NCBI GenBank assembly: GCA_024349245.1
Contig: JALDNG010000022.1
Coordinates: 18,787,501-18,851,500, forward strand
Direction: 5' to 3'
Source: Neodontobutis hainanensis
Taxonomy: Eukaryota; Chordata; Actinopteri; Gobiiformes; Odontobutidae
Length of the DNA: 64,000 bases
The notes below the pieces were generated by a model, which did not search any database, had not been told where the DNA came from, and was given only the letters and a program-made list of their open reading frames with translations. How positions within the stretch are numbered: position 1 is the first letter of the stretch; every line of letters starts with the position of its first letter. Below are positions 24,919 through 36,339 of the stretch, one piece after another. The position numbers and the translations under genes are program-made.

Positions 24919-24990
24919 TGGTGACTCGGACCTCATTGATGACTCGACTGGGTCTCTGAAGACTTGGACTTGGACTCTTTACAACACTAG
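24919..24990. repeat. Fragment of 'gactcggac...gacttggactt' dispersed repeat
   Basis: GGTGACTCGGACCTC, GACTCGACTGGGTC and GACTTGGACTTGGACTC recur with the word structure of a known abundant fish repeat. It may be kin to the tract at 9295-9440, which is made of similar words. Confidence 0.45.
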
Positions 24991-24999
24991 CATGTACTT

Positions 25000-26435
25000 T
25001 CTTTGCATAAACTGGTCAGTCAGTAAATGAAACAGTACTTTTACATCTGAACAGATTTTATAGACACCAGCCATTATTAAATCCTCCCCTAAAATCATAT
25101 CTGCGCTCATGAAATTTCACACACCCCTCAGACAGATGCTCTTCTTAAACTGAAGAGTCTAACAGCCCTCGGTGCTCAAAGGGTTTCCACTTCACTCTCT
25201 TGACATTGTGTGCCTTCAGGCTTTTAAATGTTCCTATCTGTGCCATCCTCAGCACCTCCAAACTCTGGCTCCCTTCACCTCTCAGTCCCTCAACGCCCGG
25301 GTCTTTGAGAGCACTCCACTTAGGCTCATCGGCTCCTGAAACTCATTGTAGTGTGGTGGCCTGAAGCATTGTAGTAAAGTGATAGAAAACTTCACACAGC
25401 ATCAACATTATTATTCCTGCTTAAGAAAATACACGCAAGTTGGAGATATTCTGAATGTCAGTGACTTTTTATACATGGACTTTAACATGACCATTAAGTT
25501 TAGTTCATGGTCAGAGTATAGTATAAACTTTTATTATACTTTATTAAAAATGTATGCGATTAGTTTGTATAATTGGCCTGATGTATCTTTGTGTCCACTT
25601 TTATTAGTTGCTATTAGGACCATCCTCCGATTATTTATAAATTTGGTCACATTAGCCACACACTGAACCTTTCTTTAGCTTGATCCTTACAAAGGGTCTC
25701 CAGATTGGTGACAGGTTATGTTTAGACATGTGTGTCCCGGTGTTACGTTGGCCCAGATACACCTCTATGTCTTATACATCTGCTGCAGGATGAGATAGAA
25801 GTGTCAGTTCTCCAGTCCCTGATTGGATTCACGGTTTAAACGACACTCGTCTTCAGGAGGTACCTGCTCCCACTGGGGCAGTCACAGAGAACATGTTAAA
25901 GCAGGTCTATTTTTCACAGTTTGTTGTTTTCTGTTGTGGTCATTTTCACTTTGGATAGGAACAAGAGAAATAATTTGTGTATTCTGGTCCATAGTGGGCT
26001 GGCACGAACCGGTTTCCCTCTTATGTTTATTTTTGGAAACAAATTACCCTCCTTTTGTTTCTCTTTGGCCTCTCTTTTCCTTAGTTAGTTGGAGCTTTTC
26101 TTTGAGTAATGACCTTTGCTTCCCTTTTCCTTTATTAAAGCAATAAATGACCTTACTTTCAGCTGAGTTTCTGTTTTTGACTTAAGTTTAGTGGATGATG
26201 TAACACGTGACTTCATAACTTCCGTGACAAGGCTAATGGGATTTTGGAGCAAGACCTTTAGTAGTCCAGTTAAGTCTATACAGTGGTGTCTGGTGTGGGT
26301 TCAAATGGGACAAACACAATTATGACCATATGGTAGTTCCTGATTTCAATAACACAGTCGACATATTAAAAAAATCGTTTGAACTGTGCTCCGGGCTGTT
26401 TTTTTATCATTCTCCCTGACGCACAAACAACCCTT
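25000..26435. other. Noncoding stretch, no gene seen
   Basis: Unique sequence with two hydrophobic open frames (25379-25666 and 25823-26146). Both look like AT-rich chance frames: no domains, no splice signals, low-complexity composition. Confidence 0.45.
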
Positions 26436-26439
26436 ACAC

Positions 26440-26790
26440 TAGGCTTCATTGTGATGGGTGGCCGTCCACAGGCAACAATTGACTCGAGCGTCAGACAACA
26501 ACAAGCGCCGAGCCCCTACCGACGGTGATGTGTGTGTGTTTATGCGATCAGTCAGGGCAGAGAGGCCAAGTGTAGCCTGGTGGCCGTCTCAAACCGAGCA
26601 AAGCAGACAGGACAGAACAGGCCATTTTCTCCCAGCCACCCTGTGTTTAAAGCTTCTATTTTCACACCAGTCGCCCTGGAATTGCTTTGTCTCTCTCCAT
26701 GATGGCTCAGCGGGCAGCGGGGAAGACGAGGAAGCTCGAGGTGGGGAGGCATGGATGCTCACTATAGACAAAGCTACTTGGCAGTAACTC
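26440..26790. promoter_or_regulatory. GC-richer candidate conserved block
   Basis: The composition rises above the surroundings, with CpGs near 26500-26530, 26580-26600 and 26710-26745. Frames are open on both strands here (109 codons plus, 74 minus), as expected when stop codons are rarer in GC-rich DNA. Neither peptide resembles a family I know. It is either a regulatory element or a fragment of an unrecognised exon. Confidence 0.2.
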
Positions 26791-26799
26791 AGGAGTAAA

Positions 26800-29010
26800 A
26801 CAGGGCTAGACATAAGAAGAAAACCTCATTATTAACTGTGGATGGCACTTTGTTTTTTTTTTTATAGAGAAATACATTAACATATATGTTCTAAGTTTAG
26901 AGTTAAGGAAGCTTTAATCATAGCAGCAAGTTAGCAATTCTTGGTATTTTTCTTTCTTTTTATTTTAAGGTAATTTAAGAAACTATTCATTTGTCCTATA
27001 AACCCACTTTATTGTTTTACTAAAAGGTCAAACAGTTTTCCAATTACCTTAAAGGATATGTACATAATTTAATGAGATGCAGAAGTCACTGCAGGAAGCT
27101 TTTGGGTTTTTATCTGTTAATAAAACTGAAATGTGAAAGAACTGTTATGTGACTGTTATTGTAAAAGTAGACTCAACAAGAAAATTGAGATAGTCAAAAT
27201 CTAATTGGATATTATTGGAAAAGAGCTTTGAGTCCAGAGCCTAAGTTACTTTAGGCTCGAGGCAACTGGGCAGTCAGGAGTTAACCACAGAGACATATCC
27301 TGACAGACAACTGTTAGCACTCACATTCTCTCACTAATGGTTTCAAACAGCCATAATACCTAACCTTTTGTGGCAACTATTGTTGTTAATAGGCATTTAC
27401 AGAAGCAGAAATATAAAGTTTCAACTGAAGGCAACAGGCAGTAGAACGTGTGAAAGCAAGAAGTATTTTACAAAGGAATTTGGTGCAGGCTATTGACAAG
27501 AATCAAGTGGATTTGCTACATTTTTACTCTTGAATTTAGTTTGACACCATAATTGTGGATTTTAATAGATGATAATGATCAGCTGACTGCGGTCCCATTG
27601 GTCGACACCCAGGAAATGGGATATTCCATAAAAAATATGTCTTATTAGACAGCCAAAAAGCTCAAAAAAGAAAATGAAAAGTGCCGCAAATTAAATGCAG
27701 ATAAATATTTGCAATGCTTTGGTAATAACATGGTGGAGATTATTGATTATTCTAGGGTTGCTACAGTCCAATGCAAAGCAAAAAGTTTTGGGCACTAGAG
27801 CTTTAAAGTACTAAATCTAAAACAATACATAAATTCTACACAGTGGAACAATTTACATGAGGTATGAACGATGAAATAAAGATGAGTTATTTATGACATG
27901 TATTTATTTATTTTTGTAAATAAACACCAGGTCTCCTGCAGGTAACCTTAACATCTAACTGCTCACTATCTGCCTTTAACAGTTTACGCTGCAAACACAA
28001 AGTAACATCTGCTCTGTTCGACCTGCAGATATAAGCTCCCCATGGACCAGCCAGGATTACGTCGGCATCCATCTTGGTTTGGGTTCATATGCTGTTGTTT
28101 ACAAATGTCAAAGAGAGACGTGGCTGGTGTGTTGTTGTAGCGCCGAGTCTCAGAGGTGTTCGTGACCTTCTCTCCGGTCTCCTCCGAGCTCCACCGGCCA
28201 CAGACAGCTCTATGGCTCTCACAATCCGACAGCGCTCTCATCTCCCCTCAGGTCTCGTTCACTGGCACCGGATCACGGGGTCAAGAACCTGGATTTACTT
28301 TGAGTTCATGCTGGAGTTGTTAATGCTGTAATATAGTGTTTGTTCAAAAGCTCTGTAAATCCAAAGCCATGAGCTGTGCAGAAATTGTGCAATATTCTTT
28401 TGATTCTTTTCTCAACAGACTGGACTTATAGAGATGGCTGTTTTATTCATTTTAATGCAATATGGAGTTGATTTTTTTTTTTGGTTTTAGAAAGTATTCA
28501 TAACATTATTATCTTTGTTTTATACAGGGCTTTATTTTCAATGCAATATAAAACTACTTAAAGGCTACACTTCTCACATTTGTCATGAACTGGAGTATGG
28601 TCTAAGTGTCCTTGTATGCAAACAGAAGATATATTTTTGTTTCTAGCAGGTAAGACATCAAGAAGCAAATTAAAGACAATTATTTATTGTTTAGTCTCAA
28701 AGAAAGGCTTTAACTGGGCACCATAATAAAGTGTCACATCAGATGAACCTGGATCATTTACACAAACATAGCAAAACATATTTACAAGAAATACAAATTA
28801 TAAAATAAACATTAGTGTTTCATTTGTTGTCTTTTGTCAACTTCTATCTTAAAGGTTGTAAGCTAGAGAGACTCGAACTGGCAGGAGAGATGGAAGAACT
28901 CTGAGACAATTTTGTGTTCCTTAGTTGCATGTTTATTTACAGCAACTATACAGCTCAGCTTCACAGGACCTGAGCCACACATCTGCCTTTTATACTGAGG
29001 CCGACGGGGA
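26800..29010. other. Noncoding stretch; a CpG-rich patch at 28060-28270
   Basis: Mostly AT-rich unique sequence. The patch at 28060-28270 is CpG-rich, with frames open on both strands over the same bases, which argues against either being coding. No repeat family recognised. Confidence 0.45.
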
Positions 29011-29018
29011 AACAACAA

Positions 29019-29268
29019 AATTCATTCATCTTCTTCTGCTTGGTCCCACTAGGGGTCGTGGCTGACTGGAGCCTATCCCAGCAGCGGTTGGACTGAGGTG
29101 GGGTACATCCTGGACATTGGCCAGTTAGTCGCAGGGCTTACACTTAGAGACAGACACTGTCAGCCATTCACTTTCAGGTTTATGCACTAGGGACACTATA
29201 CATGCATGTGTTTGGGCAGTGGGAGGAACCGGAGTACCCGGAGATGCAGACTCCTCACAGAAAGACCA
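29019..29268 (-). mobile_element. SINE-like body and tail, head missing (family of 13156-13524)
   Basis: From the plus strand: ATTCATTCATCTTCTTCTGC tail, then GACTGGAGCCTATCCCAGCA, GGACATTGGCCAGTTAGTCG, ACATGCATGTGTTTGGGC, GGAGTACCCGGAG and GACTCCTCACAGAAAGACC. The sequence stops before the tRNA-like boxes, and an internal piece just before GATGCAGACTCC is deleted. Confidence 0.8.
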
Positions 29269-29589
29269 GATGACTAAAGTTAATTTTATATTTTTTAAGT
29301 TTCTGTAAAAATAAACACTCTTTGCATAATTACTATCCCTCTATATTTTCTTTAATATTAACAAATATATTGTTTCTTCTTATTCAATGGCTGTCATCAT
29401 TGCTACACTCGCTCTCTTGTGTTTTTTCATTTTTCAAAAAAAGAATCAGATCCCTGTTTTAAGCTATACATCCACCTTATAACCTACACATTAGCTTTTT
29501 ATTTTATATATATATATTTTTGCTATTCCACTATCACAAAGTACCAGCACTACCTTATCTACTCCTCACATTGTAGTTCACTGTGACTA

Positions 29590-29975
29590 CACCTGCCCAA
29601 GACAGGCGCGCATAAAAGATTCATTTATCTGCTCGCACTGGGGTAGAGTAAGACGCAGCTTCCAGTGAGTTTAGAAATGCCTCATAAATAATAGCTGCCT
29701 GGCCATCAATGGATCTTTATGCATGCCGACTGGAGTAAGAGACAGTTTCTGCCTCTTATCCCTTTATCTCAACAGCACAGCCGATGAAAACAGACCGCAG
29801 AAGAACTCCACTTTATGGTCATTTTATGCAAATAAATTAATTACGCTTTAAGGGAGAGCAGACAGTCACAGCCCAGCGGGGTTATTGGAGCTGTTTGATC
29901 AAGAAAGAGCATGAGCCAAGCCTTTGAGGAATCACACCGATATTTGTTTGCATGTTAGTGTAATTGATTTTCTTT
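29590..29975. promoter_or_regulatory. Candidate conserved block with POU and homeodomain sites
   Basis: Repeat-free. A perfect octamer ATGCAAAT at 29826-29833 lies three bases from an ATTAATTA homeodomain palindrome at 29836-29843. CTCATAAATAATAGC, a caudal/Hox-like site, lies near 29672. A cluster within 20 bp is stronger than isolated hits, but it still arises by chance in AT-rich DNA. This is one of the better enhancer candidates in the window. Confidence 0.3.
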
Positions 29976-30455
29976 TTCTTTTCAGACCGGAGGGTGAACA
30001 TAAAGCTTTTGGATTCTCTTGTGGTCTCGGCCGAAGCTAGGTTTCATAGCCATTGATTTTCTCAGTATTTGAACCAAAGCATGTGTCCTGTAAAAGTCAA
30101 GCACAATAAACATGAACAGATAAAGACTGATAGCACAAAGACTCTGACAAATTTTGAAGGCTGCCTCAAGGTCAACAGCTCAACCACAGATATAAAAGTC
30201 TTTGTTCTCAGTGCCTTTCATCCTGCTGCGTCCTTGTAAATAATTTCTCCCATGAAACTAGAGCAAACCAGAACAGCAAAACATGTTGTATAATATTTGT
30301 TGTCTGTCTTTAGTTATTTATTATTTCAAGTTGTAACACATTTTTTAACAGTGTTTGAAATGCCACTTTTTAACCTTTACATAAACTCTTAAGTGGGCTA
30401 TGTATCCCCACAAATGATGCTGCAATCTGACTGTTATTCCGTATTAAAGATTCTT
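29976..30455. other. Noncoding stretch before the Tc1 element
   Basis: AT-rich unique DNA; no gene or repeat recognised. Confidence 0.5.
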
Positions 30456-30459
30456 TCAT

Positions 30460-31924
30460 ATCCAGTAATCCTCATAAGATTACATACTCTGGCAGAATTT
30501 CTGGTCATTTTTCAGAGAATATGAATGATAACACAAAAAAACTTTTTTTACTCATAGTTAGTGGTTGGGTGAAGCTATTTATTGTCAAACAGTTGTGTTT
30601 ACTCTTTTTAAATCATAATCACAACAGAAACTACCCAACATCAATGGCAGCTTGAAGTCTTTTGTGGTAGTTGTGGATGAGGCTCTTTATTTTCTCAGAT
30701 GTAAAGCTGCCCATTCTTTTTGGCAAAAAGCCTCCAGTTCCTGTAAATTCTTGAGGTGTTTTACATGCACTGCATGTTTGAGATCTCAGAGTGGCTCAAT
30801 GATACTGAGGTCAGACTGAGGCCAGTCCAGAACCTTCTCTTTATTCTGCTGTACCCAATGACAGGTCGACTTGGCTTTGGATCGTTGTCGTGTTGGAACG
30901 TCCAAGTACGTCCCATGTGCAGCTTCCGGGCTGATGAGAGCACCTTTTCCTCCAGTATTTTCTGATAACATGCTGCATTCATCTTTTTCTGTGCCTTTGT
31001 AGCTCACACATCCCCAAAACATCAGCTCCACCTCCATGTTTCACTGGAGGAATGGTGTACCTTTCATTGTAGGCCTTGTTGACCCCTCTCTAAATGTAAC
31101 GTTTATGGTTGTAGCCAAAAAGTTAAATTTTGGTCTCATCACTCCAAATGACTTTATTCCAGAAGTTTTGAGGCTTGTGTCTGTGCTGTTTGGTTGATGG
31201 TAAGTGAGATGCTTTGTGGAATGTGTGTAGCAATGGCTTTCTCAATCATGCATTGTGCATCTTGAAACAGCCACACCACCTTTTTCAGAGAGTCTTGTAT
31301 TTCAGCTGAAGTTATTTGTGGGTTTTTCTTTGCATCCCAAACAATTTTCCTGGGCGCTGTGGCTGAAATTTTGTTGGTCTACCTGACCTTGGTTTGGTTT
31401 TAACAGAATCCCTCATTTTAAAATACTTCTGATTGGGATTCTTGATTATATCCCTTTACTATCTTATAAAGTTCAATTTACTTGTTCCACAATTTCTTTG
31501 ATAATACTTTTGCTTTTCCAATTACTCAGAATACAGAAACGTCAGTGCAGCACTGGATGAAAGATGCAGGGGTCTGTCAGGAGCCCAGAAACTCACTGAC
31601 CTTTTATCCACACACACTGACTACAAGCAAACGGGTCACAGGTGAGGATGGTTACCTTTAGCCATTCAAACCTGTTAGTGTCACTTATTGATGTTATCAG
31701 GCCAAAATCAACAGGGTATGTAGTAAACTTTTTATCAGGGTCATTTAGGAAATTTCTGTTGTCATTTTGATTTAAAAAGAATAAACACAGTTGTTTTACA
31801 ATAAATGGCCCAACCACAAACTATGAGTGTAAGACGTTTTTTTGTGTTATCATTTATATTCTCAAAAAAATGGCCAAAAATCGCAAGTTCTGTCAGTATA
31901 TGTAAACTTATGCGTACAACTGTA
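30460..31924 (-). mobile_element. Full-length but decayed Tc1-type DNA transposon
   Basis: The ends are inverted repeats of about 170 bp (30460-30630 and 31755-31924). Both contain CATAAG-TTACATA-CT-GACAGAA type outer sequence, an AATGATAACACAAAAAAAC block, and TTTATTGT-AAACA-TGTGTTTA inner sequence. The right end finishes ACAACTGTA, leaving the TA typical of Tc1/mariner targets. The total of some 1.46 kb fits a Tc1 element with one intronless transposase gene. The transposase lies on the minus strand and is annotated separately. Inverted repeats are clearly alignable but differ at many positions, so this is an old insertion. Confidence 0.92.
30640..31560 (-). pseudogene. Tc1-type transposase pseudogene
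   Basis: A DD34E transposase cuts and pastes its element by acting on the terminal inverted repeats. On the minus strand the landmarks occur in the right order but in different frames. WSDET, holding the first catalytic Asp, lies near 31130-31145. FWGCVSYKGT follows near 31000-31020. Then come HDNDPK with the second Asp near 30885-30900, and SIIEPL with the catalytic Glu near 30790-30805. A C-terminal region encoding LEAF-QKEWAAL-type sequence is at about 30690-30740. An in-frame stop follows three residues after WSDET, and frameshifts separate the later blocks. The N-terminal DNA-binding part (about 31200-31560) is only weakly recognisable. The gene cannot make an intact enzyme. Confidence 0.88.
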
Positions 31925-31984
31925 TTTCATTTGTGTGGTCAATTTGTTTGGATTTAGGTTTTAGCCATTTTTGTTAAAATGGTA

Positions 31985-32372
31985 AAACTCTCTCTGAACA
32001 GAGGAGGTGGCCTCAGATTCATGTTGCCTAGGATTTATAACAGTGTTTTGAAACCTAAATCAGAACAGTGTAACTCTAGAACAACAACAACAACACCTGA
32101 GTGTCACTTACGACTCTCCTGAGCCTTTAACGACTCTCACATCAGGAGTCACACTGTCCTTTCAGAGCTTACAACTATGAGACTAGAACAGCCTGGTCCA
32201 ATCAGGTTTAGTTTCAGGTCAAACCCCTCCCTTTAGAGATAAAGCTCAGCTCTCTTACCAGTTGATCTCAGAATTGATAAACTCACTTGAATTTGAGACA
32301 AAACATCTTCACCTTTAAAACTGAGTCCAGATGCTTTTGCTTTAAACTTCTCTTCTGTGTGACCTGTACCAC
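31985..32372 (-). repeat. Dispersed repeat family 'R7', copy 2
   Basis: This is the longest copy in the window and the reverse complement of 7671-7962. It begins just 60 bp beyond the Tc1 end with CTCTCTCTGAACAGAGGAGG, contains ACAACAACAACAACACC, CACTGTCCTTTCAGAGC, CCAATCAGGTTTAGTTTCAG and AGATAAAGCTCAGCTCTCTT, and ends near TTTTGCTTTAAACTTCTC. It keeps the 60-70 bp that copy 1 lacks. Family assignment (Penelope-like or other) is not secure. Confidence 0.8.
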
Positions 32373-32379
32373 CTTTAAT

Positions 32380-33525
32380 TTAAAGCCACAAATGTGAAAA
32401 GTGGCTTTGCAGAGAGGTCATGTTAAGAAACCCTCAAAATAAAAATAATTTAGCTTTAACCAGGTCAGTGCTGTGAGAAGTATTAAGTTTAGAGCAAAGA
32501 AACGTATTGCCTCCAGCTGAGGTCAAACAGTCCTGAGGTAACAACTTACCAAAAGTGTCTTGTTTCTATATTATATATGTTGTTATACACTGGCACTACA
32601 AATTTACTCTTCCATACAGCTTCTGAAACTTTAACCTCTAAATTGTTACAGGAATACATTTACAGCAGTGCATAAACTGTGGTCTTTTGTCTTTCTAAAT
32701 AAAACAGACTTTGCCAATTAACCTCTTTTGTTGTGAGTTGCCACAAACTGACCGGCTGGATTTCATTACCGTGCCGCATGTCTTCCTCATTGACCTCATT
32801 AACTCTAAATCCAGTACAAGGCAGGTTACCCTCCCAAACATTTAGCCGAGCTGTGAAATTATAGACACTAACACAATATGATGAATAATGCCCTCAAATA
32901 ATTCCCTCACGGTGAGAGAAACGGAAGGCGTTGCCAAGACAACGTAAAGTTGCGCTCATTTTCAGAAAACACATATCGTCTCGTGATAAGGCTCAGTCTA
33001 ATTTGTTTCCACCTCAGCGTCTCTCGAAGCAGACTCCACACGGACAGCTTCTAACGCTTTAACCTTCAACCCCCATTTCTCCTGAAGACAGCTGGACTCA
33101 GAGCCGTGCTGGACATTACAAACGCAGCAGTGCTCTCAGTTCAGTGTGCCATGTTCACTCCGTTTGGTTTGGGTAAAATATAGACTGGCTGTGTGAATAC
33201 AAGCATGCAAACCCTCAGTCAGACCTTCTTACTGACTCAGCAGGTCTAAGTATTCACTTGGACTGCCATAATCCAGCTGTTGTCTGTAATCTGTAATCTT
33301 TTTATTTACAATTACATGTGCCTTTTATCAATACTTAGCAACTAGCCCAAGTGAGTCATTGTACCTTAGTTTTATGTCAGTATCTGCAAAACCTACTTTT
33401 ACAAACCTGTGAGATAAAATTGATCGGGACTTCAATTTCAACACAGAAATTAAAGCAGCCGTCAAGTCCAGTTTTTTTTAGTTGAGGCAGTTAGACAAAA
33501 TTGGCTCTAAATTGGATCCCGGTGC
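32380..33525. other. Noncoding stretch, no gene seen
   Basis: Unique sequence. The part at 32720-33130 is less AT-rich, with scattered CpGs and no coding frame; it may be conserved, without specific support. Confidence 0.45.
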
Positions 33526-33529
33526 GTTT

Positions 33530-33845
33530 TTGTGTCAATTTTAAAATTCTTTTGTTTTTGTTTTTGTCGACTCATTTCCTTTTTTAAGTTGGTCTTAAAA
33601 CACATTTCTTTTCTTAGGCTTTCAAGACAGTTTGAGAAGTTGACTTTTACTGTGACTTTTATTGTATTTATTATTGTATTTTACTATTATTTTATCTTAT
33701 CTATGTATTGTTATATTGTAGATTTTGTCTGGTTGTTACTTTTAAAAAGTTTTACATGTATGTTTTTTCCTAATGTCAGTGTGCAGCACTTGGCAAAACT
33801 AGTTGCTATTTTAAAGCGCTCTATGAACCAGCGAGATTGAAATTG
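33530..33845 (+). mobile_element. Decayed LINE 3' end (L2/Rex1-type tail)
   Basis: The plus strand reads FFKLVLKHISFLRLSRQ, close to the 'F-K-x-x-L-K-T-x-L-F-x-L-A-F' ending of many fish LINE polyproteins. It is followed by T-rich untranslated sequence and a terminal TTTAAAGCGCTCTATGAACC...ATTGAAATTGAA tail of the 'aagcgctatataaat' type. The open frame at 33532-33840 continues into the 3' untranslated part only because stops are absent by chance. The clade is uncertain. Confidence 0.5.
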
Positions 33846-33849
33846 AATG

Positions 33850-34700
33850 GGTATCTTGAATAACGTGATGACAAATCAAATTCCCTGTCTAATTATCTTA
33901 AAATGTTGGGTCATGGTCTGTTTTCAAATGTACGGTTTGATTGAAATAAGGCCAAAGAGACCACCAACAAACAGAAAAAAACATTTATTGTAGTTTATTA
34001 TAAAGTAGATAAGATTCATGGCCTTTATACGTTATGGTTATGGTGGTTTTTTTTTTTTTTGCTGAATATGGTTAGTTTGCAAGAAGCCCAAAGGCTACAA
34101 TAAACAGGCTGGAGGCATGTCTCTCCTGGCGTCGGACTTCTAAGAGAATCTTGAAACACTGCTTTCTGTACTTTTAGACAGAAACTTTCCTTAATGATTT
34201 TGAAAACTTAGACTCTATCAAAATCAATTTCATTAAAAGGAGTGCGCTTATGTAATGCTTTAAATTTGTTATGGTAACCTCAAAGCTGTTTCAACAGGGA
34301 ATTGCCCATCTAGCATCATCTGAGGTGCATCAAGCTCATCTGTGTATCTCTGTGTAGCTTTGAGTAATGGGACACTTTACCACAAAAAAACCCAAAACAT
34401 TTCAACAAGTTCAACCGGTACAAGAGCTGATAGAAATATACTTCTGATAGAAGGCCAATCTTTACAAATTAACTCATTGGTTTAAATTGTTCTGGTTTAT
34501 TTTTAATACAAGAGAAACAGGAGAGGTCCCTTGGCTGCTTTTGGGGGGAAAAAGAAAATCAGGTAGTGGTGCTTTAAGGACTACCCACTGAGTTGATAAG
34601 GCAGGGACAAAAATGAGGCAGTGTTGTTTTTTATTTGAAGCTAACAGAAAAGATAACTACATGAACCAGATCACATTGGAAGCCCATTTAAATAATATGC
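33850..34700. other. Noncoding stretch, no gene seen
   Basis: AT-rich unique DNA with a T run near 34048. No recognised feature. Confidence 0.5.
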
Positions 34701-34704
34701 AAGA

Positions 34705-34745
34705 TTTTATTTATATAGCACTTTTTAAGTCACTCAAAGATGCTG
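34705..34745. repeat. Short 'tttatatagcactttttaagtcactcaaag' repeat fragment
   Basis: The words TTTATATAGCACTTTTTAAG and CACTCAAAGA are the start of a very common fish repeat, related in wording to 51152-51293. Only some 40 bp are recognisable. Confidence 0.5.
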
Positions 34746-35094
34746 AGTTACTTCCATCGACTTCCACGGGCTAATAGGCTGACATCAGTAAACACCATAA
34801 GAAATGTGGAGCAGTTAAACTTAAATTGGATGGAAATGGCCACCTCGCTCCGTTGCAGTTTTTTGAAAGAGAAGATTTTAAGATGCAGAGATTAACTTTT
34901 GATCATTTAGCGGGACATTAACACAAATGTAAGAGAGTAGCTGCAGCATGACATATATATTTAGCTAATTAATCTCTTAGATCACTTTGAGGACATTTTG
35001 TTTTGCATCTCTATGTTTAATAATTTAGAGATTTAACAGATAAGCTGTAATGCGTTAAATAAAGTTTATTTGGCCTGAACCCCCAAAATCCAAG

Positions 35095-36335
35095 AGTAAA
35101 CCTGGACTAAACCCAGCGCTGCGTTATGACTAAGACCTGGTTTAATCTAAGGCTAATCATGACAAATGCATCAGAAAACCATCTAAAAACCAGAAACATA
35201 CTAATCTAAAATGAAATGCAGGATTAATAATTTCAAGTAAATAACAAGACCAAACCAGGACAAAACTAAATAAATAAACTAAATAAACCCATAAGTTAAC
35301 CCTGTAATGTTTTACTTGGACTAAACCAGGATAAAACCAAGATTCAATCAGAACCTAAACCAAGATAAAACAATGTGAAAAACCAGAAATTAGTCAGTGC
35401 TAAACCACATCTAAACCAGCACATGGTCTGTACAGAGTTATCTTGACCTTAGGTACAAAGACTGAACCAGTAATAAACACACATTAAATAGAGTCTAAAC
35501 CAGGACTCAAACTGGATTAGGTTAAAATCATGAATTAAAACATGTCTTAACCAGAGCTAGTTTTATGCTCAGTCTTTCTTATGCCTCTGTGACATGAGGG
35601 CTTTGGATTGGACACGTCTTTATCCCACACAACACATGGAACACAAGTGTATAAAGAAGAGCATAAATGGGGCAGCTTGGGTTTACATGAAACAGAAACA
35701 CTGCATCTTTGTTGATTTGAGCAAAGAAAGCACATTCAATCTGGTGGTGATTTTATAAATTCATATACGACACACAAGGCTGACAGAGACTAGACAAAGA
35801 TGAAAGAAGCTTTAAATAGGATTAGGTCTCAACGGCCCCACTAAAAAAAAAATACTGGTGACAAAGCCAGGACTAAACCAGGAATAACACTGATGTAAAC
35901 TTATAAAGCAGAGCTAAACTGGGGCTAAAGCCTTTTTAGCTTTCATTCAGACATAACCCCAACAAAAAAGGGCTAAACCAAGACTAAACTGTGAGAACAC
36001 TAAGTCTCAACCTGGGCTAAAGCATTGACAAACTCCCAACCTGGTGCCGTCTGCGTTAGTTTCAGGTCAAGCCCTTCCCTCTAGAGATAAAGCTCAGCTC
36101 TCTTACCAATTGATCTCAGAATTTAAAAAGTCTCTTGGAATTAGGAGAGGAAACGTCTTCCCCTTGAAAACTACATCCAGATGCCTTTACTTTAACCTTT
36201 TCTCTCGGAACTAAGTTAAGGACTATGCCAGGACTGACCAGGACTAAACAAGTTCTAAAGTGGTAACAAAGTCAGAACAAAACTTGCAAAATCTTGGACT
36301 AAACTGGGGACAAATCGAGACAAAACCAGGTATAA
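35095..36335 (+). repeat. Degenerate 'ggactaaaccag' minisatellite region
   Basis: Words of the type GGACTAAACC, AGACTAAACC, GGGCTAAAGC, ACCAGGACTAAAC and AACCAGGATAAAAC occur dozens of times at 10-30 bp spacing across 35095-35560, 35860-36030 and 36225-36335. The gap at 35560-35860 is unique DNA, and the gap at 36055-36222 is copy 3 of the R7 repeat. The words are the reverse complement of those at 15481-15665, 49177-49280, 49609-49810 and 50284-50340, so this sequence has spread in both orientations. Confidence 0.75.
36055..36222 (-). repeat. Dispersed repeat family 'R7', copy 3 (partial)
   Basis: It matches copy 2 (31985-32372) in the same orientation over TTTCAGGTCAAGCCCTTCCC, AGATAAAGCTCAGCTCTCTT, ACCAATTGATCTCAGAATTT and CATCCAGATGCCTTTACTTT. 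Here the middle reads CTCTTGGAATTAGGAGAGGA then AACGTCTTCC, closer to the widespread fish form 'ctcttggatgagaggtgaaacgtctt'. It sits inside the ggactaaacc minisatellite, so it either inserted there or was part of the same composite. Confidence 0.75.
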
Positions 36336-36339
36336 AGAA

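Noticed and set aside
26458..26813. Overlapping frames on both strands as a gene
   Set aside because: Frames are open on both strands in a GC-richer patch, which is expected where stop codons are rare; no domains.
30756..31037. Plus-strand frame over the Tc1 element
   Set aside because: It is a shadow of the minus-strand transposase pseudogene.
35095..36335. The ggactaaacc tract as a CRISPR-like or clean satellite array
   Set aside because: Word spacing is irregular and the words diverge, so it is a degenerate minisatellite.
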